DNA of 5,643 nt from Bacillota bacterium (lineage in GTDB: Bacteria; Bacillota; Sulfobacillia; RBS10-35; JAJYVN01), in the NCBI GenBank assembly GCA_021791995.1, contig JAJYVN010000023.1, positions 12,397 through 18,039 of the forward strand, read 5' to 3'. This document shows, piece after piece, positions 1-5,449 of this stretch (position 1 is the first letter of the stretch; the number at the start of each line of letters is the position of its first letter). A model generated the notes under the pieces. It searched no databases and was not told the origin of the DNA. It worked only from the letters and a program-made list of their open reading frames with translations. The translations under genes and the position numbers were made by a program.

Positions 1-1
1 T

Positions 2-520
2 GGTAACGTCGACACGCGGCTTGGACGTGTCGTGGCAGGTGAGTTTGCCGCGTGCGTGCTGGCGGTGGCCGGGCTGGTTCGCCTAGGCCGGACGAGGGAT
101 CTGCGCCAGGTCTTCTCCGTCGAAGAGGTCGTGCCGGCGGCAGGCCAGGGTGCTTTAGTTGTGATGGCTCGGTCGGATGACGCTGCCATGTTGGAAGAGG
201 CGGCGCAGCTGAACGATCCGGGCACGGCTTTTGCAGTGACGGCTGAGCGGGCGGTGGTGGCTGAGTTGGGCGGCGGGTGCGCCATGGCGGCTGGCGCTTA
301 TGCTGAGCGCACCGCAGGTGTTTGGAACCTGCTGGGTGCGTTGGCCGTAGATGCAGGGCATGCGCGCGTGCGGATCACGGCAGGGTCGCTCGGCGCGGCG
401 GGGGAATGTCGTGATCCGCTCGGTCCGAGTGTCCTGTCCCCTGCCGCGCAGGGAGCGGCGGCGATGCTGGGGGTGCGGTGCGCCGCGGCGCTACGTGCTG
501 GAACGGGAGCGGCAGATTGA
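2..520 (+). CDS. hemC: Porphobilinogen deaminase (hydroxymethylbilane synthase), C-terminal part, 5' truncated by window edge
   Basis: HemC condenses four porphobilinogen molecules into the linear tetrapyrrole hydroxymethylbilane in the cytoplasm. The frame is open from the first bases, so the gene starts upstream and only 172 residues are visible. The visible part opens with GNVDTRLGRV, the family's RGNVxTRL segment. It continues with the AGLVRLG motif at local residues 19-25, then PAAGQGALVV, the conserved P-A-GQGAL element after the central domain. AERAVVAELGGGC follows; its Cys (local residue 93, TGC at 278-280) matches the cysteine that covalently carries the dipyrromethane cofactor. The remaining residues fit the small C-terminal domain. 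A complete HemC is roughly 310-330 residues, so about half is missing. The catalytic Asp lies in the unseen half. The TGA stop at 518-520 overlaps the ribosome binding site of the next gene. Identification is confident. Confidence 0.95.
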   Translation, partial: GNVDTRLGRVVAGEFAACVLAVAGLVRLGRTRDLRQVFSVEEVVPAAGQGALVVMARSDDAAMLEEAAQLNDPGTAFAVTAERAVVAELGGGCAMAAGAYAERTAGVWNLLGALAVDAGHARVRITAGSLGAAGECRDPLGPSVLSPAAQGAAAMLGVRCAAALRAGTGAAD

Positions 521-526
521 GGGGAG
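519..526 (+). promoter_or_regulatory. Ribosome binding site of cobA-hemD, overlapping the hemC stop
   Basis: GAGGGGAG begins inside the hemC TGA and lies 13 nt before the GTG at 540. The spacing is long, but no ATG or other GTG lies between it and the conserved GxVYLVGAGPGDPG start of the methyltransferase. It supports GTG 540 as the start and suggests coupling to hemC translation. Confidence 0.55.
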
Positions 527-539
527 CGATAACGGAACG

Positions 540-2072
540 GTGACGGAGCAGAACGAGCGCGAGGTTGGGCGGGTCTACTTGGTGGGGGCGGGACCGGGGG
601 ACCCGGGCCTACTCACCTGCCGCGGTCGTGAGGTGCTCGAGACCGCTGACGTGGTGGTCTATGATCGGTTGGTTGACCCTGCGTTGTTACGTTTGGCTCC
701 CGCTGGTGCGGAGCGAATTTATGCGGGCAAGGGACCAGGGGAGCAGGTCCTGACGCAGCCGGCCATTAATCGAATCTTGGTGGAACGCGCGGGGCAAGGG
801 GCCACAGTTGTTCGCCTGAAGGGCGGGGATCCCTTCGTCTTTGGGAGGGGCGGTGAGGAGGCTCGAGCCCTGGCCGCGACCGGTGTTCCGTTTGAAGTGG
901 TTCCAGGGGTCAGTTCCGCCGTCGCGGTTCCGGCCTATGCCGGGATCCCCCTCACGCACCGGGATGTTGCGGCATCGTTTCTCGTGGTCACAGGGCACGA
1001 GCGGGAAGGCCGCGATGAGCCTGTGGTCGACTGGAAGGCGCTCGCGCATGCTGCGGATACACTGGTTGTGCTGATGGGTGTGGCCGAACTTCCGTCCATC
1101 GTTGAGGGATTGATGGCCGGAGGGCTTCCGGCCTCGACGCCAGCGGCCCTGATTCAGGACGGAACAACTCCTCGTCAGCGGACGCTGTGCACCGCGCTTG
1201 GTCAGATTCCGCATCAGGCGCAGGAGCACGGGATCCGCTCTCCTGCGATTCTCGTCGTCGGTGGCGTCTGTTCCCTGCGGAGTGAGCTGGCCTGGTTTGA
1301 GCGTCGGCCGCTCTTTGGCAGGCGGGTGGTGATCACGCGAACGCGCGAGCAGGGCTCGGAGCTCGCCGAACTGGTGGGACTGTTGGGCGGACAGGCGGTG
1401 GAGTTGCCTGTGCTGCAAATTCAGCCGCTGCCCGACCTGCGGGACTTGGATACCGTGGTCCGACACTTGGACGGCTACTCCTGGATTGTCTTCACGTCGG
1501 CCAATGCCGTGCACATCTTCTTTGACGCCTTGCGACGGGCACGGATCGACGCGCGAGCCCTCCACGCGAGCCTGGTCGGTGTGGTGGGACCCGCGACGGC
1601 CGCTTCTGTGCGGGGGTATGGCATCACGCCCGATGTGGTTCCAGAGCGGGCGACAGCGGAGGGCTTGGTGGAGGCCATGGCGCACCGCACGACGGCCGAG
1701 CAGCGTGTGCTCTTCCCCTGTGGACGTCCTGTCTCTGATGCGTTGGTGGATGGGCTGGTGGGCCAGGGACTGAGTGTGGAGAAGGTTACCGTCTACGAAG
1801 CGCAGGCTGATCCCGCCGCAGCAGAGCGCGTGCGGGAGTTGCTGGCAGAGCCTGTGGACGCCATCACCTTTGCGAGTTCCGCGAGCGTCAGTCACTTTCT
1901 GGATGCGTCTGGCGCCGAGGGCCGGCAGATCTGTGCAACGAGCCGCGTCGTGGCCATCGGGCCGGTGACGGCCCAGGCGGCTCAGGCGCTGGGACTGCGC
2001 GTGGACGCCGTGGCCGAGCATGCTAGCATGGCTGCGATGATCGAAGCGCTCGTGGGCCTCGTGGGCGCGTAG
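540..2072 (+). CDS. cobA-hemD: Fused uroporphyrinogen-III C-methyltransferase / uroporphyrinogen-III synthase (CobA-HemD)
   Basis: This is a bifunctional cytoplasmic tetrapyrrole enzyme of 510 residues. The C-terminal half cyclises hydroxymethylbilane to uroporphyrinogen III. The N-terminal half methylates that product twice with S-adenosylmethionine to give precorrin-2, towards sirohaem or cobalamin. Residues about 12-255 carry the methyltransferase signatures: GAGPGDPGLLT (16-26, SAM loop), VVRLKGGDPFVFGRGGEEA (90-108), VVPGVSSAVAVPAYAGIPLTHR (120-141, shown in full only by position and key residues P122, G123, S125, S126) and a VTGHE motif. Residues about 260-510 are HemD-like: GRRVVITRTREQ (260-271), WIVFTSANAV (315-324), AITFASSASV (441-450) and an AIGPVTAQAA segment near the end. 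The frame is open much further upstream, to 351, but that part is Arg/Cys-rich and is a shadow of hemC; GTG 540 directly precedes the conserved fold. It sits 19 nt after hemC and 14 nt before hemB. Fusions of this kind are known in Firmicutes and Actinobacteria. Confidence 0.95.
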   Translation: MTEQNEREVGRVYLVGAGPGDPGLLTCRGREVLETADVVVYDRLVDPALLRLAPAGAERIYAGKGPGEQVLTQPAINRILVERAGQGATVVRLKGGDPFVFGRGGEEARALAATGVPFEVVPGVSSAVAVPAYAGIPLTHRDVAASFLVVTGHEREGRDEPVVDWKALAHAADTLVVLMGVAELPSIVEGLMAGGLPASTPAALIQDGTTPRQRTLCTALGQIPHQAQEHGIRSPAILVVGGVCSLRSELAWFERRPLFGRRVVITRTREQGSELAELVGLLGGQAVELPVLQIQPLPDLRDLDTVVRHLDGYSWIVFTSANAVHIFFDALRRARIDARALHASLVGVVGPATAASVRGYGITPDVVPERATAEGLVEAMAHRTTAEQRVLFPCGRPVSDALVDGLVGQGLSVEKVTVYEAQADPAAAERVRELLAEPVDAITFASSASVSHFLDASGAEGRQICATSRVVAIGPVTAQAAQALGLRVDAVAEHASMAAMIEALVGLVGA

Positions 2073-2074
2073 TG

Positions 2075-2081
2075 GGAGGGG
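2075..2081 (+). promoter_or_regulatory. Ribosome binding site deciding the hemB start
   Basis: GGAGGGG lies 5 nt before ATG 2087. A GTG at 2072 is also in frame and shares its G with the cobA-hemD TAG, but choosing it would put this strong site inside the gene and leave no site upstream of it. ATG 2087 is therefore preferred. Confidence 0.7.
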
Positions 2082-2086
2082 TCTGG

Positions 2087-3076
2087 ATGGATGCAGGGTT
2101 TCCGGTCCTGCGGCTGCGAAGGCTGCGTACCAGTGCGGCCATGCGGGCGCTGGTGCGTGAGGTTGACCTCACCGCCGCGCACCTCATCTACCCTCTCTTC
2201 TTGGTGCCCGGTCATGGTGTGCGTGAGGCGATCCCGTCCCTTCCCGGACAGTTTCACCTCTCCCCGGACCAGGCCGCATGGGAGGCTGCCAATGCCGTGG
2301 CGGACGGCATTACCTCTTTTTTGATCTTCGGTCGTCCCGGGCCGGGGGGCAAGAATGAGCGAGGGAGTGGGGCGTGGGATCCCGATGGTGCCGCGCAACA
2401 GGGGGTGCGGGCCATCAAGGATCGCGTACCGGACGCACTGGTCGCAGCCGATGTCTGTCTCTGCGCCTACACCACCTCGGGGCACTGCGGCGTGGTCCGT
2501 GCCGGAACCGTGGCGGTGGACAACGATGCCACCCTGCCCCTTTTGGCAGAGACCGCAACATCGCTGGCACAAGCGGGTGCGGATGTGGTGGCCCCGTCGG
2601 ATATAATGGACGGACGAGTGGGAGCGATTCGGACTGCCCTTGATCAGGCGGGCTTGGAGGAAACCGCCATCCTTTCGTATGCCGCCAAGTTTGCCTCGCA
2701 GTTTTATGGGCCCTTCCGGGACGCGGAGGATTCGGCTCCGGTCACCGGTGATCGGCGGTCCTACCAGCTCGATGGCGGTAACCTCCGTCAGGCGCTGTTA
2801 GAAGTCACGCTTGACTTGCAAGAGGGCGCGGACATGGTGATGGTGAAGCCTGCGCTCGCCTATCTCGATGTCATTGCAGCGGTTCGACAGCGGTGCAATG
2901 CCCCGATTGTCGCGTATAACGTCAGCGGCGAGTATGCGATGGTGGAGGCTGCGGCCCAGCGTGGGTGGGCGGACGGTGTGACGATGGCCATCGAGGTGTT
3001 GCGGAGCATCCGGCGGGCTGGCGCGGATGCCATCATTACCTACCATGCGCGGCAGGTTGCGCGGTACTTGGGGTAG
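2087..3076 (+). CDS. hemB: 5-Aminolevulinate dehydratase (porphobilinogen synthase), zinc-type
   Basis: HemB joins two molecules of 5-aminolevulinate into porphobilinogen, the substrate of HemC, in the cytoplasm. The product is 329 residues, the usual family length. The start RLRRLRTSAAMR is the conserved N-terminal segment. DVCLCAYTTSGHCGV supplies three cysteines (C124, C126, C134) in the positions of the catalytic zinc ligands, so this is the zinc-dependent subtype rather than the Asp-rich magnesium-only one. The two Schiff-base lysines are visible as K201 in SYAAKFASQFYGPFRDA and K254 in MVMVKPALAYLD. The glutamate of LLEVTLDLQEGAD is in the place of the allosteric magnesium ligand. NVSGEYAM and the C-terminal GADAIITYHARQVARYL complete the signature. 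It is the last haem gene seen here; hemL, often next in Firmicute hem operons, is absent. Confidence 0.97.
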   Translation: MDAGFPVLRLRRLRTSAAMRALVREVDLTAAHLIYPLFLVPGHGVREAIPSLPGQFHLSPDQAAWEAANAVADGITSFLIFGRPGPGGKNERGSGAWDPDGAAQQGVRAIKDRVPDALVAADVCLCAYTTSGHCGVVRAGTVAVDNDATLPLLAETATSLAQAGADVVAPSDIMDGRVGAIRTALDQAGLEETAILSYAAKFASQFYGPFRDAEDSAPVTGDRRSYQLDGGNLRQALLEVTLDLQEGADMVMVKPALAYLDVIAAVRQRCNAPIVAYNVSGEYAMVEAAAQRGWADGVTMAIEVLRSIRRAGADAIITYHARQVARYLG

Positions 3077-3078
3077 CG

Positions 3079-3084
3079 AGGGGG
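3079..3084 (+). promoter_or_regulatory. Ribosome binding site of the GH12-like gene
   Basis: GAGGGG, immediately after the hemB TAG, lies 8 nt before ATG 3093. The same frame is open to an ATG at 3027 inside hemB, but only 3093 has this site and begins directly with a signal peptide. Confidence 0.6.
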
Positions 3085-3092
3085 CGACGTGG

Positions 3093-3914
3093 ATGGTTGG
3101 GCGCGGACTGGCGACGATGGTTGCGGCCGTGGTCCTGGTCGTGCTCGGGTCGTTTGCCTCGCAAGCGAGCGCCGCTACCCTGCAGTCCCTTCTGCCACAG
3201 GTTTCTGCACCGTCCTCGCTCACGTTTGTTCCGGGCCGGCCCCCGGTGTCACAGACACTGGGTCATCTGGTCGTGCAGAGTAACCTCTGGAATCTTAGTC
3301 CCAGTGCTCATGGGACGGTCACGGTGCAAGCATCTCAAGGAGCTGTATCTTGGGCCGTTCATCTGAGCGGCCTTTGTCCACTCCTTCGGGGACCGCGCTG
3401 TCCTGCACCGCTGGACTACATCAATGGCTACCCGGATCTGGCCTATGGGCAGTCGCCGTATGGTGGTCCGGATACGGCAACCGATCCGGTACTCCCCGCC
3501 CGTTGGGGGAATGGCTCGGATGACCTTTGGTTGGACACCGCGTATTCGGTGGACACACCGAGCACGCCGATGGACCTCGAGTATGATGTGTGGTTGACGC
3601 CCCAGGCAGCGAACGCCACCAGCCAGGGGCCTCGTAACGGCATCGAGCTTGAGGTGCGTTTAGACCAGAGCTTTGTGCTTGGGGCCTTGACCCGCCTGCG
3701 GTTTCACGCCGAGGGTGCGGTCTGTCTTCCGGCCGTGGTGGATGGCGTGGTGCGCTCCTGGTGTTGGAATGTCTTGTATGGTCCGAGTGATTCGGCCGAT
3801 ATGGATCTCGTGATCTTTATCCCCCAGCGGCTCGAACGCCAGGCCCATATTGCGGTCAATCTCACGTCGATCGTCGCCTACCTCTCCACCCATTCGCAGG
3901 CGCTGCATCTCTAA
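3093..3914 (+). CDS. Secreted GH12-family (endoglucanase-like) protein, cut short by an in-frame TAA before the acid/base motif
   Basis: As read, this is a 273-residue secreted protein. Residues 1-27 form a signal peptide with a hydrophobic core (MVAAVVLVVLGSF) and an SQASA|AT cleavage site. I recognise the body as glycoside hydrolase family 12, beta-jelly-roll endoglucanases acting on beta-1,4-glucans, from motifs in family order: QSNLWNLS (near 62-69, family NNLWG/LNLWN), GYPDLAYG (112-119, family GYPExYYG), EYDVWLTP (163-170, family xETWLT/YDIWL), and GIELEVRL (183-190), aligned to the EIMVWL strand so that E185 is the candidate nucleophile. SWCWNVLYG and LVIFIPQ follow as the next strands. 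The TAA at 3912-3914 ends the frame before the second catalytic glutamate, so the product as read should be inactive. Four cysteines remain in the mature part, which suits an extracellular disulfide-bonded protein. It begins 16 nt after hemB without a visible terminator, so it may be cotranscribed with the haem genes. The GH12 call is from memory of motifs, not a search; strand matches are good but overall identity is low. Confidence 0.7.
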   Translation: MVGRGLATMVAAVVLVVLGSFASQASAATLQSLLPQVSAPSSLTFVPGRPPVSQTLGHLVVQSNLWNLSPSAHGTVTVQASQGAVSWAVHLSGLCPLLRGPRCPAPLDYINGYPDLAYGQSPYGGPDTATDPVLPARWGNGSDDLWLDTAYSVDTPSTPMDLEYDVWLTPQAANATSQGPRNGIELEVRLDQSFVLGALTRLRFHAEGAVCLPAVVDGVVRSWCWNVLYGPSDSADMDLVIFIPQRLERQAHIAVNLTSIVAYLSTHSQALHL

Positions 3915-4094
3915 GGCAATGGTTGTAGCGATGCGAATAACTGTTATGTCGATTATGTGGAATTGGGTACGGAGTTCGCCGGTCGCATCCTGGATCGTGC
4001 CCAACTAAGCTGGTCGGTCACCGCATACTGCGCGGGCGAGTTGCCCGCTGGAATCGCCGCTGCGGCGTTGGTGGCTGCGGTGGACCGTTGTTGA
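3912..4094 (+). pseudogene. C-terminal remainder of the GH12-like gene, beyond the in-frame stop
   Basis: Directly after the TAA (context CTC TAA GGC) the same frame continues without a shift for 59 residues to a TGA at 4092-4094. It reads GNGCSDANNCYVDYVELGTEF, given here by its key part YVELGTEFAG, followed by AQLSWSVTAYC. In GH12 enzymes the acid/base glutamate lies in a [WY]xxGTE[PF] strand near the C-terminus, followed by a final strand with a Trp; E294 (counting the stop as position 274) and the SW match both. The piece also holds four cysteines, bringing the mature total to eight. This strongly suggests that the ancestral protein ran from 3093 to 4094 (333 residues) and that one codon, most simply CAA, became TAA. 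The alternatives are stop-codon readthrough or a base-call error. The last 18 or so residues, Ala-rich and ending DRC, are not recognised. Confidence 0.7.
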
Positions 4095-4106
4095 GCGAAC
4101 TGGTGT

Positions 4107-4113
4107 AAGGAGG
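4107..4113 (+). promoter_or_regulatory. Stranded Shine-Dalgarno sequence without a convincing gene
   Basis: AAGGAGG is the best match to the anti-Shine-Dalgarno in the window, 12 nt after the TGA of the GH12 remainder. The ATG at 4117, only 3 nt on, opens a 26-residue frame (MAGGLRQSQWCAIW...) ending at 4197, which has no signal peptide or recognised motif. It may mark the original start of a gene that has since decayed. Confidence 0.35.
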
Positions 4114-4145
4114 CGTATGGCTGGGGGACTACGGCAAAGTCAGTG

Positions 4146-4183
4146 GTGCGCCATCTGGACCGGCCAGAACGATTCTGGCGCAC
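4146..4183. repeat. Nested inverted repeats forming alternative hairpins
   Basis: The outer arms GTGCGCCA (4146-4153) and TGGCGCAC (4176-4183) are perfect 8-bp complements. Inside them lie two mutually exclusive stems: TCTGG (4154-4158) with CCAGA (4164-4168), and GCCAGAA (4163-4169) with TTCTGGC (4173-4179) around a 3-nt loop. No T-run follows, so it is not a standard intrinsic terminator. It could be an mRNA 3' end, an alternating RNA switch or the footprint of a past insertion. Confidence 0.5.
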
Positions 4184-4409
4184 GTCACGCAGCCTGAGTG
4201 CCCGCATACGATGGCTGTCACGGTTTGGCTTGCAAATCAGGCAGCAGTTGACACCACCACAGATCATCCAGCTTGCTCAGCGTCTTGGCCGCCATGGCCT
4301 GCTGGGTGCGATCTTCCAACTCCGCGACGGTCAACCGTTCCCGCCTTGCAGTGGTATGGGAGAAGCTGCACGGTTTGATTGCGGTCCCAATCTACAGTGC
4401 GTGGCGCAC

Positions 4410-4423
4410 GGCGGTCTACCGCC
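4410..4423. repeat. Short inverted repeat (hairpin)
   Basis: GGCGG (4410-4414) and CCGCC (4419-4423) enclose the 4-nt loop TCTA, a compact GC-rich hairpin in the gene-free stretch. No T-tract follows it. Confidence 0.4.
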
Positions 4424-4468
4424 ATGTTGCATCCTCTTGGTACCAGAATACCTGCCGTCACTATACCT

Positions 4469-4480
4469 CCCCCCGGGGGG
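4469..4480. repeat. C6G6 perfect palindrome
   Basis: Six C followed directly by six G make a 12-bp self-complementary site. It is too tight for a stable RNA hairpin of full length, but as two abutting homopolymers it is prone to replication slippage and to sequencing error. Confidence 0.5.
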
Positions 4481-4602
4481 TGAATATGCAGATTATGGCA
4501 TGGTTGGGATCCAGATGCCCATCGCGTAGCGTGGGTGGAAGGAGGTCGACATACCTCTCGCCAATCGTAGGGTTCATACGGGACATCGCGAGCGGTCCCG
4601 TC

Positions 4603-4611
4603 AGGGGGGGG
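4603..4611 (+). promoter_or_regulatory. Ribosome binding site built on a run of eight G
   Basis: AGGGGGGGG ends 9 nt before ATG 4621. The site gives the best start for the wall-anchored protein, although GTG 4615 (two codons upstream) and ATG 4630 are also in frame. A change in the number of G by slippage would change the strength or spacing of the site. Confidence 0.5.
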
Positions 4612-4620
4612 CGAGTGCAT

Positions 4621-5391
4621 ATGGGGTGGATGCCTCTTCGGCGCAAGACAGTGTTGGTAGCGGTGGCGCTCTGTCTGACGGTTGTTGTCAGCACGCCTGC
4701 CGTTGCGGCCACGAACCTGGTGAGTAATCCGGACGGTGCGAATGCTAGCACGGTCGGCTGGTCCATGTCCTACAATGGGCAGGATGGCACCCTCACCGCG
4801 GTCCAGCAGAATGGCCAGTGGTGGTTACGCTACCAGAGCACGTTGCAAGAGGGCGGCGGGGTATGGGTGCAGTACCAGATGCATGGGCTGACCGTTGGCG
4901 ATACATACACCTGCGGGTTTCTGGCGATGGGGAGCGGGTCAATCTATGCGGATGTATACAACGGCAGTGAGGACGTGACCTCACCCTCTGAGGCTCTGGC
5001 CTCCGCGCCGCAAATCTTTGACGTCACCTTCACGCTGGCCAAAACAGGCAATGACCTGATCCAGGTTCGCTATACCGCCCCACCGGTCGACGTCTACTTC
5101 TCCGATGTTACGTGTGCGCCGGGAAGTAGCGTGGTTTTGGCTGCGCAGAAAACGACGTCCGTGGCCTCCTCTTCCACGTCCAGTGCCGTCCGCACGAGCA
5201 GTGCTGCCAGCGCTGCGAGTACTTCCGTGACGAAGAGCAGCACCGTAAGCACCTCGAGCCCGACCGCCAAGAGCGCCACCAAGTCGAGCATCCCGAAGAC
5301 GGGATCGGGCCGCATCGGTCCGCTCACCGGTGTTCTGCTATTGATGTTGGGAGCAGCGTGGCTCGGGTGGTGGCGGTACCGACCATCCTGA
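4621..5391 (+). CDS. Secreted, probably wall-anchored protein with a carbohydrate-binding-module-like domain and IPKTG sorting signal
   Basis: The product has 256 residues. Residues 1-29 are a signal peptide (RRK, then a hydrophobic core, then TPAVA|A). Residues about 31-172 look like a beta-sandwich of the galactose-binding/CBM4_9-like kind: NLVSNPDGANASTVGWS at the start, GLTVGDTYTCGF in the middle and VDVYFSDVTCAPG at the end, the usual order of NxxxNPGFE...GW, GLTPGTTYT and the final xxDV strand. C98 and C165 could pair. Residues 177-223 are a Ser/Thr/Ala-rich linker, typical of surface proteins and often glycosylated. The C-terminus has IPKTG (224-228), a transmembrane stretch (about 232-251) and a short basic tail (RYRPS), the arrangement of LPXTG proteins that sortase joins to peptidoglycan. 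Ile in place of Leu is a variant; without a matching sortase the segment would simply be a membrane anchor. There are no catalytic motifs. Lying after a GH12-like gene, it may hold the cell to polysaccharide. The domain family is inferred from pattern, not searched. Confidence 0.75.
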   Translation: MGWMPLRRKTVLVAVALCLTVVVSTPAVAATNLVSNPDGANASTVGWSMSYNGQDGTLTAVQQNGQWWLRYQSTLQEGGGVWVQYQMHGLTVGDTYTCGFLAMGSGSIYADVYNGSEDVTSPSEALASAPQIFDVTFTLAKTGNDLIQVRYTAPPVDVYFSDVTCAPGSSVVLAAQKTTSVASSSTSSAVRTSSAASAASTSVTKSSTVSTSSPTAKSATKSSIPKTGSGRIGPLTGVLLLMLGAAWLGWWRYRPS

Positions 5392-5406
5392 AGGCGAACG
5401 GAGGAG

Positions 5407-5433
5407 CCCTCCCATCCCAGGGAGCCCGGGAGG
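5407..5433 (+). promoter_or_regulatory. Alternative hairpins covering the upstream part of the lipoprotein leader
   Basis: In the 58-nt gap, CTCCC (5409-5413) can pair with GGGAG (5420-5424), or CCTCCC (5408-5413) with GGGAGG (5428-5433). The second pairing would bury the purine-rich GGGAGGAGAGG in front of the next start. GGAGCCC is also directly repeated (5403-5409, 5421-5427). There is no T-run, so a terminator is unlikely. Confidence 0.25.
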
Positions 5434-5449
5434 AGAGGATAAGGAAGTG

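Larger units (their letters stand above)
4095..4620 (+). pseudogene. Gene-free stretch, possibly a decayed second GH12-like gene
   Basis: No intact gene is convincing here. One frame stays open from 4095 to 4529 but its product is Arg/Ser-rich with no start context, and the frame of the next gene is open from 4273 with equally unnatural composition; both look like chance openness in GC-rich DNA. Pieces in different frames nevertheless resemble GH12 strands. TVWLANQAAVDTT (about 4217-4255) resembles VWLTPQAANATS of the gene upstream. VPALQWYGR (about 4337-4363) resembles the GYPxxxYG motif. GVNMQIMAWLG (about 4480-4512) resembles the nucleophile strand, but with Gln where Glu is expected. EVDIPLANRRVHTG (about 4539-4580) resembles the following strand. 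They need at least three frame changes and the first piece is too far upstream for a simple collinear gene. Matches chosen across three frames can arise by chance, so this is a weak call. The region also has several inverted repeats, so a structured leader for the gene at 4621 is the main alternative. Confidence 0.3.

Noticed and set aside
351..539. N-terminal extension of cobA-hemD back to an ATG inside hemC
   Set aside because: The extension overlaps hemC in another frame, is Arg/Cys-rich and precedes the conserved methyltransferase start; GTG 540 is better placed.
687..2021. 444-codon open frame on the minus strand opposite cobA-hemD
   Set aside because: It is antisense to a gene with unmistakable family motifs. 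Its product is rich in Arg, His, Gln and Ser with no recognisable domain, as expected of a shadow frame in GC-rich coding DNA.
1982..2572. 196-codon minus-strand frame opposite the cobA-hemD/hemB junction
   Set aside because: It spans two real genes on the other strand, has no start context and no recognisable motif.
3953..4267. 104-codon minus-strand frame
   Set aside because: It is antisense to the GH12 C-terminal motif and has no domain or start context of its own.
4248..4276. TTGACA as a -35 promoter box
   Set aside because: The hexamer is perfect, but nothing like TATAAT lies 16-18 nt downstream (GCTTGC is found), so no promoter is called.
4437..4467. TTGGTA / TATACC as a promoter for the wall-protein gene
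   Set aside because: Both hexamers match only 4 of 6 and the spacing is 18-19 nt; too weak to annotate.
4143..4529. 128-codon plus-strand frame in the gap
   Set aside because: It starts with GTG without a good ribosome binding site, its composition is Arg/Gln/Pro-rich in the first half, and it matches no family I know. It is treated as part of the possible relic.
4273..4620. Long N-terminal extension of the wall-anchored protein
   Set aside because: It would place a typical signal peptide in the middle of the protein; ATG 4621 follows a G-rich ribosome binding site and begins directly with the signal peptide.
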